64,000 bases of DNA from Pochonia chlamydosporia 170 (taxonomy: Eukaryota; Ascomycota; Sordariomycetes; Hypocreales; Clavicipitaceae): NCBI RefSeq assembly GCF_001653235.2, contig NC_035790.1, forward strand, positions 3,100,001-3,164,000. Reading direction: 5' to 3'. Made by a program: the position numbers and the translations under genes. The notes under the pieces are model-generated. The model searched no databases and was not told where the DNA came from. It was given only the letters and a program-made list of their open reading frames with translations. Position 1 is the first letter of the stretch; every line of letters starts with the position of its first letter. This document shows positions 38,061 to 50,714 of the stretch, piece after piece.

Positions 38061-40972
38061 GATTTTGGTTCGGTCGGGAAGTGGACGGAGACGAGACCGA
38101 AAGGTCGCTCGATGTGGGAGCGGATCGCACGGGATTGTACTACATTCAGCTCATTGAGGGTTTAATATGATTAGGAAACAATCTGGAAGCCCGGGAGTGA
38201 AAAGCCAAAGACGGTGTCGTCGTGGAAGTGGGTGTTGGTGTATTTTGCCGCTGTTCGGAAGACGGTTTGGCTGTATAATAGGCTCGGCTCGACGCAAAGA
38301 ATGGATAAACTGTCGGGTTCGCGGGCGGTGTGCAACAGCGAGATAGGCAATAGCTATGCGGCGGAGAGAGAACGGCAATCCAAGCGACACAGTTGGGAGG
38401 CTTCCGGTATTGAGAGAGCGAAATGTCGGTTGAGGAGGGAACAATTAGGAATCATTTGTTGTCGTGATGGTCTGGACGGAGAGGCAGGGAGAGGCAGTGC
38501 TAGTCTGGTCCATGTCGAGTGTCAGATGCAGAGCCAGTGCCCAAATTGATCCATGCCAGTTGAGTGCCAGTGGCAGTGGCTCGGAGGGACCAGTTGCCTC
38601 AGAGTGCTAAAGTTGGCCAAGCACGCCAACGCTTTGGCGCTGTTGCTGCTTCGGTCGCTCCTGCTTTGCACGCTGCTGATTCGGTGCACTACGGCAAAAC
38701 TGCGAGCCATTGGAGCCCTTGGAGCCGATTGAGGCTTGGCTGGTGGAAAAAGAGCGGGGCTGTGGGCAATGGTGGGCATGGCCACGCGGCAGGTGCGCCT
38801 CAAAATGCGATACGATGATGCTCCTGCTCCTGCTCCCCAGCCTGTCTTTCCATATTTCACCAGACCAGACTCTCCCTTGTCTGCTTGAGTCTCTGTCTCT
38901 TGTTGGCTGCAGCTTACGTGAACCGTTGGCTGACGGAGGCTCTTTCTGGTGATACAGCACGACGGATGAGTGCCTGGTATGAACTCGCCATCTATTCCAT
39001 CTTACCAAACATCCCCCTATGTTTTTTCTCAGGTCGTGTCATGCGCCTCAACTAAATATATACCTCACAAATCCTGCTTCGAACGAAAATGACAGATGTT
39101 GCCCAGTAATTGCCCCAGTCTTCTGGCACAGCATCTGGCACAGCATCTTGAATCCGCATTCTTTTCGATATAATGCACTCTTGCAGCCGCCCAGTCAACG
39201 CCCACTCTTTTTGCCCATGCCCATGCCCATGCCCGCAACCAATCCGCCTCATCGATACCGAGCCAGTCTCAGTCCGGGACCAGGGTTCAACTTTACTGTA
39301 CATATATGGTTGCAATCTTGGACGCTTGGAGGGTGACACGAACAACGACAAGTTCATCAATGTTCGCTTCAGGTGTCGCTGTCATGGCACAGGTCACAAA
39401 CGTCTTCAACAGTCGGTCCCCATATCAGATGTGTATACGCATACGTCAGCGTTATTCCGGTCCATTGACCGCCAGGTCACGGGCTCTCACTAACAATTTT
39501 CATCCTAGCATTCTGTCTGTTACTAGAATCCGTTGCGAAGCAATTGCACTCCACAGCGTCTCATCAAGCGCCATAACCAGTTTTAGATGCCATCTCGATC
39601 TCCCGCCCACCAAAATGGCGCCAACCCATACTCTGTCCAGTGCAACATATACCATAGCAGCGGCTCCGGACCGGCCACACATGGCGACGCTCACCCTCAA
39701 ATGCTCCTCTTGGCCTTCAAGACTTGACGCTTCCTGCATACGCACTACCGTACAGTGCAGTGCAGTAATGCAGTCCGATGTGTCAAATCATGGTCCAATA
39801 ACTACCAGCCACAAACAATGTATTGCCATCTCATCATGTGCTGTACCGGGTCATTTGGAGAGAATAAAAAAAACGTTGGTAATGGCTCCAGAAACTCGGG
39901 CCGTCAAATGCCCATCTACGGAGTGCATCCCGCACGAACTCAATATTCTGCACTCCGTCTTCTATTGGTGGGGCCAACTTTGCAGTCTGGTGCAAACAGA
40001 CCTGTCAGGTCTGTTGCCTCGGAGTCGACATTCCCGACCAGATTCCCGCCCGAGCGCCAGTATTGACTGAATCTGGGACGTCTCACAAGCAAGCTGCCTG
40101 CACTTCAATTGTCTCCGCGCACGAACCCGTGTTTGCGTGTTTTCCATCACTTTGCCTGCCATTGCCACCAAGATGCCAAGACCGCAGCCAAGGCCAAACC
40201 TGTTCCATCATTCGAGTGATCTCGCCGTCGGTGTTTTAGCCACAATGCTAAACTCTAACTCTATTGATCCCATCAGCCTGCAGAGACAATTTTGATGTCA
40301 ACCTGGCAATATGGGGAGACCGACAAGCTGAAGTCAGTGTCGTGTTCCTTGCCACCAACCGCTAGAGTCTAGGGTATTCTCAATTTTCCAGACACCAAAG
40401 CTTCGTCTTCCAAGTGATCTCTAGCCCACAAGGATGAAGGCCAATAGTCCACAGTGTTCCCCTTGACCTCTCGACAATATCACGTATCATTCGCTTCCCT
40501 GCAACATCCTTCCACATCATTCCATCTCCTTATCCCCAGTAGTTCCCGATGACCTTGCATCTGACGTGTACCAACAGAAGTTTCGCCGGACTGACCATGT
40601 CTAGGGTATTCTACATCAACACATGATACATGTGCAGTGCCATTATGTTTGCTACGTCGCCAGTAAAACTGTCCCAAACGGTAGCCAAGTGAGACAATTC
40701 AAGCGTATTTCTAAATTCGGTTCACGAAGCCGCGTGATAGTCTGTTATCACGGGTTACAGCGTAGATGCATCATCCTCGAGGTATTGATTTTGTCAAGAC
40801 TACACATCACGCACAAGGCAACCAACTGGCATTCAAACGAGTATTCATAACCAAAATCCTACTAGGCTATCTCCTATTCCAACATGTCGTTCACACAGGT
40901 GGTATCAACTTTAACATTACTCCGTCAACATTTTTCATTGCTTGCGTGACTTTCCATTCTTTTTCTTGTACT
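38061..40972. other. Intergenic region upstream of the ADAM gene
   Basis: No gene is supported. A 254-codon open frame at 39306-40070 has no recognisable motif (see rejected items). Short tgccca repeats lie near 39,211-39,235, and there are several ACCAGAC/GTCTGGT copies near 38,505, 38,861 and 39,990. Confidence 0.55.
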
Positions 40973-43728
40973 TTATTTGCCCTTGGCTTCGTGGACGGTC
41001 TGGATGATTCTATCGACGATCGAGGGATCGGACAACTGAGACATGGGTTAGCATACGATTTCGAATATAAACGAAGAGTCACGTATGCATGGGCACAGAA
41101 AACATACGGTAGTAATATCGCCAAGCTGATCCTCCTCACCAGCCAGAATCTTTCTCAAAATTCTTCTCATAATCTTGCCACTTCGGGTCTTGGGCAGATC
41201 GGGAACCACATAAATAGCCTTGGGGGCGGCAAAGGGGCCAATGCTCTTGCGGACTTGCATGACGAATTCCTTGCGAAGAGCATCGTTGATCTCGTTGCCA
41301 TCCTTGACAGCGACAAAGGCGTTAACAGCCTGGCCAGTGAGTTCATCGGCAACGCCGACGACAGCGGCTTCAGCAACGGCGTGGTGCTCGATGAGGGCGG
41401 CTTCGATTTCGGCGGTGGAGAGACGGTGGCCTGAGACGTTGACGACATCGTCGACTCGGCCGCGAATCCAGTAGAAGCCTTCGTGGTCACGGCCGGCACC
41501 GTCACCGGTGAACTAGCAAATGTCAGTAAGACGTATCTCACAGAGATCCCATCAAAGGTTCAAAAACATACGTAGTAGCCCTTGTAAACGTTGAGATAAG
41601 TGTCCATGTATCGCTTGTGGGCTCCGTACACGGTACGGGTCATGCTGGGCCAGGGCTGCTTAAAGGCAAGAACACCCTCGACATCGTTACCGTGAATCTC
41701 TTCGCCGGAGACGGGATCGATAATGACGGGCTCAATGCCGAAGAAGGGGAATGAAGCGCTACCGGGCTTGGTAGGGCTGATTCCGGCGAGAGGAGTGATG
41801 ACGTTGGAGCCAGTCTCAGTCTGCCAGTATGTCTACAAGAGCTGTCAGTACGTCTTCAGGAATTCAGTTAAAACCCCATGTATATCCACTTACGTCGACA
41901 ACGTGAGCTTCCTCCTTGCCAACAACCTCGAAGTACCACTTCCACACCTCGGCGGCAATGGGCTCACCAACGGAACCCAAGACACGCAGGTGCTTCATGT
42001 CACCCTTGACATGCTCATCGCCAGCACGCTTCAGCAATCGCAGAGCGGTGGGGGCGACGTAGAACTGAGTGACCTTGTGCTTCTCGATAATGTCCCAGTA
42101 TCGTGAGAAGTTGGGGTATGCGGGTGTGCCCTCAAACACAACGGTAGAGACACCGAGCAAGAGAGGGGCGTAGACGACATAGGTGTGGCCAGTGATCCAA
42201 CCAACGTCGCCGCCGCAGAAGTAACGATCACCATCATGAATGTCAAAGACATACTTGCCGGTGAGGGCGGCTCCCAGCAAGTAGCCAGCAGTGGTGTGCA
42301 AGACGCCCTTGGGCTTGCCGGTGGAACCGGAGGTGTAGAGCAGGAAGAGAGGGTCCTCAGAGTTCATGACCTCGGGGGCAATGTAGCTGGGCCACTTCTC
42401 GAGCTCCTCGTGCCACCAGACATCGCGGCCGGCCTGCATGGGCACATCGGCGCCAGTGCGCTTGAAAACGAGAACATTGGTGACGTCAGGGCACTGCTTG
42501 AGAGCATCGTCGACAATCTTCTTGGTGCCAATGAGCTTGCCGCCACGCTTGCCCTCATCAGTGGTAATGACAACGCGTGAGCGAGCGTCAATGACACGGT
42601 CTCGCAGAGAGTCGGCAGAGAAACCGGCAAAGACAACGGAGTGAACGGCACCGATACGCACACAGGCCAGGATGGCGACAATGGCCTCGGGAATCATAGG
42701 TAGGTAAATAGCAACAGTGTCACCCTTGCGGATGCCCATCTGCTTCAATGACCAGGCGCACTTGGAGACCTGGCGCAACAGCTCGCTGTAGGTGACATTG
42801 CGGCCATCCTGGGGCTCGTCGGCCTCGTAGATGATGGCAACACGGTCCGGGTCCTTGAAGGCATGTCGATCGATCAAGTTGTAAGAAGCGTTGAGTTGAC
42901 CCTCAGGGAACCACTTGACATCGCCGTCAGTCAAGGTGCCGCTAGAAACGGTTTCGAAGTCGCGGTACCATGAGAGTAGTTCTCTGGCGCGCTCTCCCCA
43001 AAACTTGTCGGGGTTGGTGATGGACTCCTTGTAGAGAGTTTGGTATTCTTCGAGGCCTGCAATTCATTATGGAACTCATGGTCAGCGCACGCGCACTCGA
43101 CATCAGGCAGCCCGGCTGGACGGGCGAGCGGAATGTGGTTCACTCGGGTAAAGCGCCCCTGTTCGCTGCTCCAAGGGCCGAAGAGCCGTATGGCCGGCGG
43201 TGCACCAAAGCCCGGCCGCTGTGGTAGGGAAAAGGACTTCAACTTACTGGAAAGGTGGGGTTTGCTAGGATGTTCTGCAGAAGACGAAAAAAAAAAAAAC
43301 TTCGAGTCAGCAGCTGGACAATGCAAAAAATAGAGCACTTTACTCGTAGAGGCGCAATAAAATTGATCAAGCCATGGTTTCATCCAGCGCCCTGCTCTCG
43401 TCATCTGCTACGTGGGGGAGTGACGAGCAATGTGGTGGTCGAGGGGGGGTCTCAATGTGGGGTTGTGGATGGGCAAGATTCAACATTGCATTCAATGCTG
43501 CGCACTTTCATGTTGAACAAGGAGGCACTGGGGGCAATTGCGTACTTGCGAGCATCTTCTCAGGCGGGTCTGTAGAAAAATGGTGTGTTAGTGAGCGGCC
43601 ACATTCTGGGTAAGCAATTTGGAAATTTTGTGCTTGATTCTTTTCTCCCAAGTTTGGTTGCTTCACTTACGGAATGTGTCGACTTGGTGCGCCTCGGCGA
43701 CCTTTGGGATTTTTTGCTCCTCAGCCAT
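40973..43728 (-). CDS. facA: Acetyl-CoA synthetase (FacA/Acs type)
   Basis: Seven minus-strand exons (43728-43671, 43569-43546, 43274-43248, 43056-41894, 41832-41572, 41512-41108, 41035-40973) give 666 residues, the normal size. The enzyme activates acetate with ATP and CoA. Motifs: the start [19 protein letters not shown]; the AMP-binding loop [27 protein letters not shown] and [16 protein letters not shown] in the hinge; and near the C-terminus [16 protein letters not shown], whose Lys is the acyl-accepting catalytic residue regulated by acetylation in relatives. Exons 2 and 3 are only 24 and 27 nt and together code [17 protein letters not shown], matching the family's [10 protein letters not shown] region. 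In fungi this gene is induced by acetate through FacB; no site for it was confirmed here. Confidence 0.97.
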
Positions 43729-46700
43729 TGTGAAAAGTCCCGTTGCCGTAGGAATAAGAGTAATTAAAGGTGATGGAAAGCCTTGCTCTTGTCGGCTCGT
43801 GCACAGGTGCAGAAGCAAAAGAGACAAATTGAGAGTCAAGTCTGGTCTGGTGCTATTATGGCCTTTGTCGGCCAGTTGTAGGGGTGCGGGGTAGCTCTTT
43901 TTGTAGTGGGAGGACTGCCGCTGGACAAGTGCCCAGAGTTTGCTGGTGTGGGCCACTTGCCGTCGCTGAGGGACTGGACAGATGGATGTCAGAGGGACTG
44001 GAGCGACTTGACGTGACGTTGCGACAAGGGTACGGCTGTGAGAAAGGGTCCGTGTTTTTTATGTGTCGTGAGTAAGCAGAGCAAACTTGAATGGTCGAAC
44101 CAGGTGGCTGTCGCTTGTAAAAGTGATTTGAATATATCCTCGTTCGCTAATTAGAGGAGAAGAATTGTTGGAAATAGGAAAATGAGCAAGAAGGAAGATC
44201 CAACAAGAGGAGGGGAAGTAGATCTTGCTCCTGGGGTAAAGGAATCTTTTATGTATTTGGGTTTCCCAAGGAGGGGCGGCGACTAGGTGCGGACATTGAG
44301 TCTGGTTGCTTCAATGTCCCTTTCTTGCTCATGCTGTCCAGACGTGCCATCTTCCTCAACAACCACTCCCTTGGTAGTTCATGATCCACAATCCATGGTC
44401 CCTTGCCTCCTCGCTGTGTCTGGTACATTGCGGTTGCGGAGGATGTCGACCAAGACGGCATCTAGTCGGGTCAGTTGGCTTCGGGTGGGCGAGTGGAAGT
44501 GAGCACCGGAGCTTGCCTGCGAGCTGTCGTGACCAGGTGCTCCGTAACCTACCATTGCCGTCCAATCCTGTCTCACCCAGCTGCAAATCAACATCCACCT
44601 TGTCGGGCACACGACGATGTTGTAATAGGAACATGGAGTCGGAGCACAGGAGAACTGGAGAACAGGGCTGTCGCGCAGAGTTGCACGCCGCGGGTCACAT
44701 CAGGACTTTGATCGAAATGGGGTGTGTGGCTTGGTTGATGACCATGGGATTCTCAGCTTGGTGGAAATTGCTCCCAAATGCTCATGTTCGTGGTGCTTTC
44801 TGCGAACATCGTGGTGAATGTGTACCCCGTACTAGGTGGAGGCTTGAATGTTAGAATCACTGGAAATTTTGCATAACATCGTGATAGAATAATTCCCACG
44901 ACCAACTCTTGTGAGCAAGGAAAAAGTGAAACCGTTGACTGACCGAGATGTCCCTGTCCGTGTGGAGACATCAAAATACTTGACATGGATCACACAGGGC
45001 AGTTGCAACCCAGCGCCACTTGCGCTTTCGAGCCTCCCAAAAACCAGACCGGGCGTCCGCCAAGCTACGTTTGACCTGCTCTGGTCGAATCCGCTAAACC
45101 CTTCTGGCACACATTCCTTTTCCCCGAGCCCTCGCTTCCTGCAGCCCAATCCATGCGCCAAATTGCCACGGCTATTTTCGAGCCAAGGTGGATGCATCCT
45201 TCCATGTTCTGTGCCTGTCTGCATCCAGCAAATTGCATCGTCAGTGTCGGACCCAGATCGGACGGATGGGCGGGTGCGTCTTGGCTCATATTGGGAGCCG
45301 TTGTCTTCATGCAAGAAATGACATGGCGCGATTTTGCCTCAGTGCCAACCGGGAGGTCGGTTATAACCTGTCGAGTCCAACATTGAATGGAGTTGATAAC
45401 ATATGGCGCAGATTCGGCCACGACTTTGAGACCGAGGACGGAACCTGGGCGGACTTTCCTGTAATAACAGTCAAGTCTGGAGCCTGGTTGTCCCTCTGGT
45501 CCTGCCGGGGTCTGGTTCTTTCAGATCCGGGGTCCTGCCTGCCTCAATATTCTCCAGCCTTGCCTTGCCTCGCCCAGCAAAGGAAGGAGCCGGCCGATTG
45601 GCAAAATCGCTCCCGGAAGAAGAAACCTGCCTAGACAAATTATGACAACATGCAATTCATTCATTCCGAGTCTTTCACATTCAATGTCGGTTAGCTGGGC
45701 GGATTGAACTTCTTCGTGGCTGACCTGATGTTTATAATTACTTGTGCCTTGTTACACGAGAATGAGATGAGACAACGCAACATGCCCGTTCACCCTGCCT
45801 GCATAACCACCTTGCTCCAGTCTGCTGATCTTGTCTTCAAACCTGACCGTACGGGGGCTTAGTACTTGAGTATTTATCAAAGGACAAACGTAGTACTAAT
45901 GCTTGTTTCTCTAGCTGGGACTAACAGCTTCCCGACTGTTCTTTATCCAAACGATTTTGCATGTTGCAGACCATCTCAAAAACAAACACTCGCCTTTAAC
46001 CGACTCTTACAGGCGGACGAACGACATATTTTAAAATATCTGACCTGCATCCAGCCGTGGTAACATGCGGGTTCCAGGTTCCAACCCACAGTTACTCTGC
46101 ACGGAGTACTTCAACCACAAAATCGCAGCTGGATGGATCAATTGGCACCTCTCCACTCTGTTGTTGCATGTAACCAGGGAAACTTCATCAAATGCTAGCT
46201 AGGGCCCTGGCAGATGGTCACAATCGGCATTCTCAACCCTACCCACCTCATTCGCCAGGCCCTGTATGCGGCCTTTTGCCAAAACGGCTTTTTGCACCAG
46301 CCTGAGCCGTCCTTGACCAAACATCAAGGGTCAGACCCCAATTTGCTACTAGTTGGAATCGAAACAATTCACTTGCGACTATGTATTTTATTGTCCGAGC
46401 TGTTCTTTCCAAGTGCCATAGAACATGATTTGTTGTCCAGCTGGAGGTTATTGTGAAGCATACTCGACCGACGTTTGGTGTTGCTGATGTCAACCTTGCC
46501 TCAAGCTGTCGCAGTTAACGTCTGTCTGCAACATCACTAACTTCCTACAATACTTGTACAGCCAGGCCAATTAGCCACGGACTAGAAAGTTGAAGCTAAC
46601 TTTCATTGATCTTTTTTGACTACGATTTTCAAACATGATTGACCTAAACCCGAAAGGGGGGACCTGGTGCAATGCTTTGCGCGAAGACATCCGCCATTAC

Positions 46701-46786
46701 GCACGCCCAGACGCCAAGTAACCTGGAGAATAGATGTAAACTGCAGGAATGCGTCTGACTGATGTAATGAGCTTCCATGTCACGAA

Positions 46787-47233
46787 CTAGTACCCCTCCA
46801 TCTTCGCATCCAATTGTCGGAGAGTAGCCATAGAGAGTTTATTCAGACTCTCCAAGACCTCAATTATCACCATCGAAAATGGCACTTGCTGGAACCCCCG
46901 CATTCTAAACTGACACACCTTCATCACCATTGTCGCCACTTCTGCCCTATATGACACTGAAAATGCCGATCTTGTCATCACCTGCTCCACGCCACTGATG
47001 CTGGACATTTCCGACCTGATGAGTACACCTGGATTGCCGGTACTAACCAGTTGTCTTTGCTGATGGGTCGTGGAAGTGCCGTGACCAGCCGATTGAGTCG
47101 CCCAACCTAATCTGGCCTTTAACCTCAACCTTATGTAATAGACCTGCACCGCAATTTCAACATATGTATCAAATAATTGTTGTTGATAACAGCAGTGGAC
47201 TGAAATTTCGAGACAGGGCATTGGCACATGCAA
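46787..47233 (-). CDS. Doubtful hypothetical open frame (148 codons)
   Basis: An open frame with an ATG at 47233 and a stop at 46787. The translation has a protein-like balance in its second half (SISGVEQVMTRSAFSVSYRA, MVMKVCQFRMRGFQQVPFS, VLESLNKLSMATLRQLDAK) that could form helices, but I recognise no domain. It may be the end of a decayed or spliced gene, or chance. Confidence 0.25.
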   Translation of the reverse strand: MHVPMPCLEISVHCCYQQQLFDTYVEIAVQVYYIRLRLKARLGWATQSAGHGTSTTHQQRQLVSTGNPGVLIRSEMSSISGVEQVMTRSAFSVSYRAEVATMVMKVCQFRMRGFQQVPFSMVIIEVLESLNKLSMATLRQLDAKMEGY

Positions 47234-47478
47234 TAATATTTTACATCCGTTGGGCCGGATAAAGGGTTTGTTTAACAGGCATCCGAGTCCTCCGCTGCCA
47301 ATTTACCCACAACCCCTGGGCGAAGCGACCGCTCCCCAGATATCGGATTTAATCGTTGTTAGACACGGGTATTCCAGTCTAGCTCGAATCGACAACCCTA
47401 GGAACATACTTGCATGAATAGTCTTCTTGGTAGGACGGTTAGAGCAGAATGTTAATGCTTATGCGGTTCCAGCCCCGC

Positions 47479-47501
47479 GGGGGGGGGGGGGGGGGGGGGG
47501 G
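47479..47501. repeat. Poly-G run (23 G)
   Basis: An uninterrupted run of G on the plus strand, directly after ccccgc, so a short C4/G pairing is possible. Such a run can form a G-quadruplex and its true length is often uncertain in assemblies. Confidence 0.95.
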
Positions 47502-47828
47502 ACTTGTGCATACAAACACAGCAAACCACATCGTACAAACTGGTCTCGATGTACTTGACGTGGAGCTAAACATGGTTCGGGTGGGTATGAAGAACCCCGA
47601 GAACTTCACAACGAGCTCTGTAAGCAGTTTACTAACCTTGTTGTAATCAATGTTACACTTGGAATTTCCCGAAACCGCCTTCAGCCAGGACAATACCAGC
47701 CAATTCATGAGCATCCCCAGCATAGCTATAACATAAACAAGACAAGACATGCCACCCGCATTGGAACAATATCAAACATTTTATTTTCATTAAATGCCCC
47801 CAAACGCCAGCTAAACCCCATGATAGCA

Positions 47829-49009
47829 TCACATCTCCATACTCATGAGATACATTTCAAGAATACGCATAAATTTGGCCACAAACGCCTCCAGATGGAA
47901 AATCACCTTTGTCCCCGTCTTGATGCGATGCTCGTAAAACGCCGACCACTGAATCACTTCGCCCTTGAGACCATCGTCAATCAGCGTGAGTAGCTTGAAC
48001 GTGAGGGTTTTGAGAATCGTCGTCGGCGGGATACAATGCGTCAGTAAATCGTAGAACTTGGCGCGGACCTGCAGAATCTGAGCAGGAGTGTGTTCATCCA
48101 TGATTTCCTTGGCAATCTGTCCGATCAAAGCCTCCCAATCTGCTGGAGGAATGGGCGTATTTTCCGACACTTTCTCACTGTTCCCACCAGTTAGCAAGAA
48201 CTCTCGATAAAAGCAGTACATCCAAGAAGACCTACTTTTGCGCATGAACAGCCTCGTACATCAACAGCGCTCTCCTCAGATTCCTCCCACTCTCCACCGC
48301 GATCCTCTCATGCAACCCCTTGACCACCTCCCATCCCTCCTTCTTAGCCGACACAGCCAACACATCGCAAATCTCCTGGTGCGTAGGCGCCGCCACCCTC
48401 ACGAGCAGGGTTCTCGACCGAATCGGCGCGATGATATTCGCCGTCGAGTTGGCGAGAAGAATGAGCCGCAAGTTGGGGGAGTACTTCTCCATTGTTCGAC
48501 GGAGCGCCGCCTGCGCATCCCGCGTGAGTTGGTCCGCCTCATTGATAACGACGACTTTGAACCGCTGCCTCGCCGACTGGTCTACCTGTTGTGTTTGCGC
48601 GACCTCCTTGAGGAGATCTTGCACGACGACTCTGTCATAGTTGCCTACGTCGGAGGGTGTGATTTCGAGGTGGTATACTGATGCGACAATGTTGAATTCG
48701 AGCTTACGGTTGCTGGTGGTTTGGAAGACACGGGAGTCGATTTTGATCTTCTCTACGCCCGGGCCGTATAGTTCTTTGAGGGTGGCGACGATTCGGGTCT
48801 TTTTGCCGGCGCCTGAAGGGCCGTAGACGAGGAGATGGGGGAAGTCACCGCTTTGTGCCTGGGGAGTGTGAGTAGATGGTTTTCGGGATGGGTTTGGCGG
48901 AGGAGGCAGAAAGGGTTCCTACCAATGATTGGAGACGATCTGATAGCTCTGGGTGGTATGTGAGAGCGTCGAGTGATCGCGGTCGATGCTTGTCGACTAT
49001 GAGGGCCAT
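47829..49009 (-). CDS. rfc5: Replication factor C small subunit (yeast Rfc5 / human RFC3 type)
   Basis: Three minus-strand exons (49009-48923, 48858-48236, 48177-47829) give 352 residues, as in yeast Rfc5 (354). The start is MALIVDKHRPRSLDAL. The P-loop reads GPSGAGKKTR; the GKKTR form marks the Rfc5/human RFC3 branch rather than Rfc2-4. EFNIVASVYHLEITPSDVGN and VVINEADQLTRDAQAALRR (degenerate Walker B with NEAD) follow, then the RFC SRTLLVRVAAPT box. The protein is one of the five subunits of the clamp loader that places PCNA on primed DNA. It lies 1.7 kb from the start of RFC1, with one gene between. An ACGCGT motif sits about 70 nt upstream of the start. Confidence 0.96.
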
Positions 49010-49442
49010 TGTTGCGGTTGGTGTGCGGCAATGGGTGATGTGTGGATTGGGAGTGAAGCTTGTCGAGGTGGAAGACGCGTTGGCGCGTTAAGTGCAGGTT
49101 GGTGGGATGCAAGTGGTTGTGGTGGAGGTACGTACCGACAGGGGTCTACTGTGACCGTGTGGCCTGGACATGATTGCCGTCTGAAAGAATTGTGTCAAGT
49201 ATCACATTCATAGATTGCACCTAATTTTAAACTTAGGCGGGTAATCCATCTGCAAGTAAGTAGTTAGATGCGTATTTCGTGGATGTTCATTTCTTAAATA
49301 CTTGGGAAACATGTGACACATTGCAGGATACATGACAGACTGCAGTCCACTTGGTCGGAACAATATCGTTCAACCTATATACAATTCTATATTACATGTC
49401 TCATCGGTGTTATACAATGCTATGGTTGTATCGTGCTAGACT
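49010..49442. other. Upstream region of rfc5 and 3' flank of the L16 gene
   Basis: No gene seen; it contains the ACGCGT motif listed separately. Confidence 0.6.
49075..49080. promoter_or_regulatory. Putative MluI cell-cycle box (ACGCGT)
   Basis: ACGCGT lies 66-71 nt upstream of the rfc5 ATG, followed by ggcgcgt. MBF-type factors bind this element in yeasts to drive S-phase genes. A single 6-mer can occur by chance, so this is tentative. Confidence 0.45.
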
Positions 49443-50323
49443 TCATGGCGAACGAGCAGCCTCAGATGTGCTGCCGGCTTCGGTGACGGGTGTAGGGGAC
49501 GAAGCCTGGAGAAGCTCTGCAGGCGCGATTTCTCTCCTCGGCCGCTTCAATTCCTCTAAAGTGACTCCATCCAGTTTTGTTATTCCAACCATCGGTGCAT
49601 CGCCCTTCTTGACAAATTCCCACTGGCCTGCATGCTGTTAGCCGTGTGCATGTAATTAGGGACAGCGGAGTATATTGCAAGCATGGATACTTACCAGGCA
49701 GCTTGTTTCCAGCCAGACGGAACGCATCCCTCACAATTTGCTCGTGAATTCGCCCCTTGATCTCGAAAAGAACTTGGCTCACGGCCATTCTGGTCGCCCA
49801 GTGGTCAAAGGAACCTTTACCCTTACCCATACGCATCTGCAACACCGTTAGAACACCAGTGCTTCGTGGAGCATTAATATTTTCTGCTTACCTCGTTACC
49901 GCTGACGTACACACCAACATTGCAGCACTTCCTCTTGTATAATCGATACTTTTCGCCACGGAGTCGAACCTTGATTGTGTCCTCTGCCATCTTCAATTGC
50001 TTTGCGCTGATTCTTCGGTGATGGTCAATCATTCGCAGGCCGTAATCCCCCCAAATGACAGTGGTGCCCTTTGTCGACCCTCCGGTAGCCACTCGCGGCC
50101 GGCCCTTGGCCATCTTCTTCTTTCTGTTTAAACTTGGTTCCAGCCATGTTCCAAAGACGGCGGGTGTGGTGGAAAAGGGTCGAACGTTTTGGAGTCGTTT
50201 GGCAGCTTCGAGGGTCCATGATTGCCGTGCAATAGGGGCTCGAATCTGCCGCAGGGGCGCCGAGGCGCAAATTCTCAGCCCTTGGAAGGCATTGAGAAAC
50301 GATGATGAGTTGGCAGCCGCCAT
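49443..50323 (-). CDS. mrpl16: Mitochondrial large-subunit ribosomal protein L16 (uL16m)
   Basis: Three minus-strand exons (50323-49892, 49836-49695, 49627-49443) give 252 residues. The chosen start MAAANSSSFLNAFQGLRI opens a Ser/Arg-rich presequence-like stretch; an in-frame ATG at 50380 would add 19 residues unlikely for a presequence. The mature part begins around RPFSTTPAVFGTWLEP and carries uL16 hallmarks: KGRPRVATGGSTKGTTVIWGDYGL, DHHRRISAKQLKMAEDTIKVRLRG, and MRMGKGKGSFDHWATR (the conserved KGKG loop that reaches the tRNA site). The C-terminal extension after KGDAPMVGITKLDGVTLEELKR is lineage-specific. It diverges from RFC1. Confidence 0.95.
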
Positions 50324-50714
50324 TGTTGGAATTGGTTGTGGACAGACGTTGTCCACCTGCTTTCTCCGTCGCGGTCTCACTGCACCAGAGCTCCAAAATC
50401 TTTCTGGGCCGTGCGACTGAGTTTAGGCGGCCATTGGTTGTGGCCAGAAATTTCAGGCCCCCACTGCGAGCGAGGAAGGAGCTTTGCCAATTAAGCAGAG
50501 GTCACGCACTTCGCGTCAGCTTCGCGCGTCCGCTAGTGGAGCAATTGTGCACGTCACTGGACAATTTCCATGCTGCTTCTCAATCGACTGCCTGGACATC
50601 ACGGCGCTCATTCGCAAGGCAGCACTGCCCAATGACCATAAGAAGGGTGCTTATGCCATTTGGTTGAGCTTTGGTCGACATTGGCAATTTTTTCTCATTC
50701 CGTCGCACCGCGAT
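50324..50714. other. Divergent promoter between L16 and RFC1
   Basis: A 391-bp spacer between head-to-head genes; it contains two TTCGCG elements listed separately. Confidence 0.65.
50510..50526. promoter_or_regulatory. Two TTCGCG elements (SCB/MCB-like) upstream of RFC1
   Basis: TTCGCG occurs at 50510-50515 and again at 50521-50526, each reading CGCGAA on the other strand, similar to the SBF/MBF/E2F family core. They lie about 190-205 nt upstream of the RFC1 ATG. Function is inferred only from the motif and the gene's S-phase role. Confidence 0.35.

Larger units (their letters stand above)
43729..47828. other. Gene-free region upstream of acetyl-CoA synthetase
   Basis: No confident gene. 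It contains one motif-free open frame on the minus strand (46787-47233, listed) and a 23-base poly-G run (listed). The part from about 45.6 to 47.4 kb is more AT-rich than the average of the window. Confidence 0.55.

Noticed and set aside
39306..40070. 254-codon open frame on the plus strand
   Set aside because: No recognisable domain, no supporting splice or start context, and a Ser/Thr-rich composition like other chance frames in the spacer; a transcript would change this.
47420..47480. tRNA-like text (ggacggttagagcaga ... gcggttccagcccc)
   Set aside because: No paired acceptor stem or anticodon arm could be drawn, and the B-box lacks the ggttcga core.
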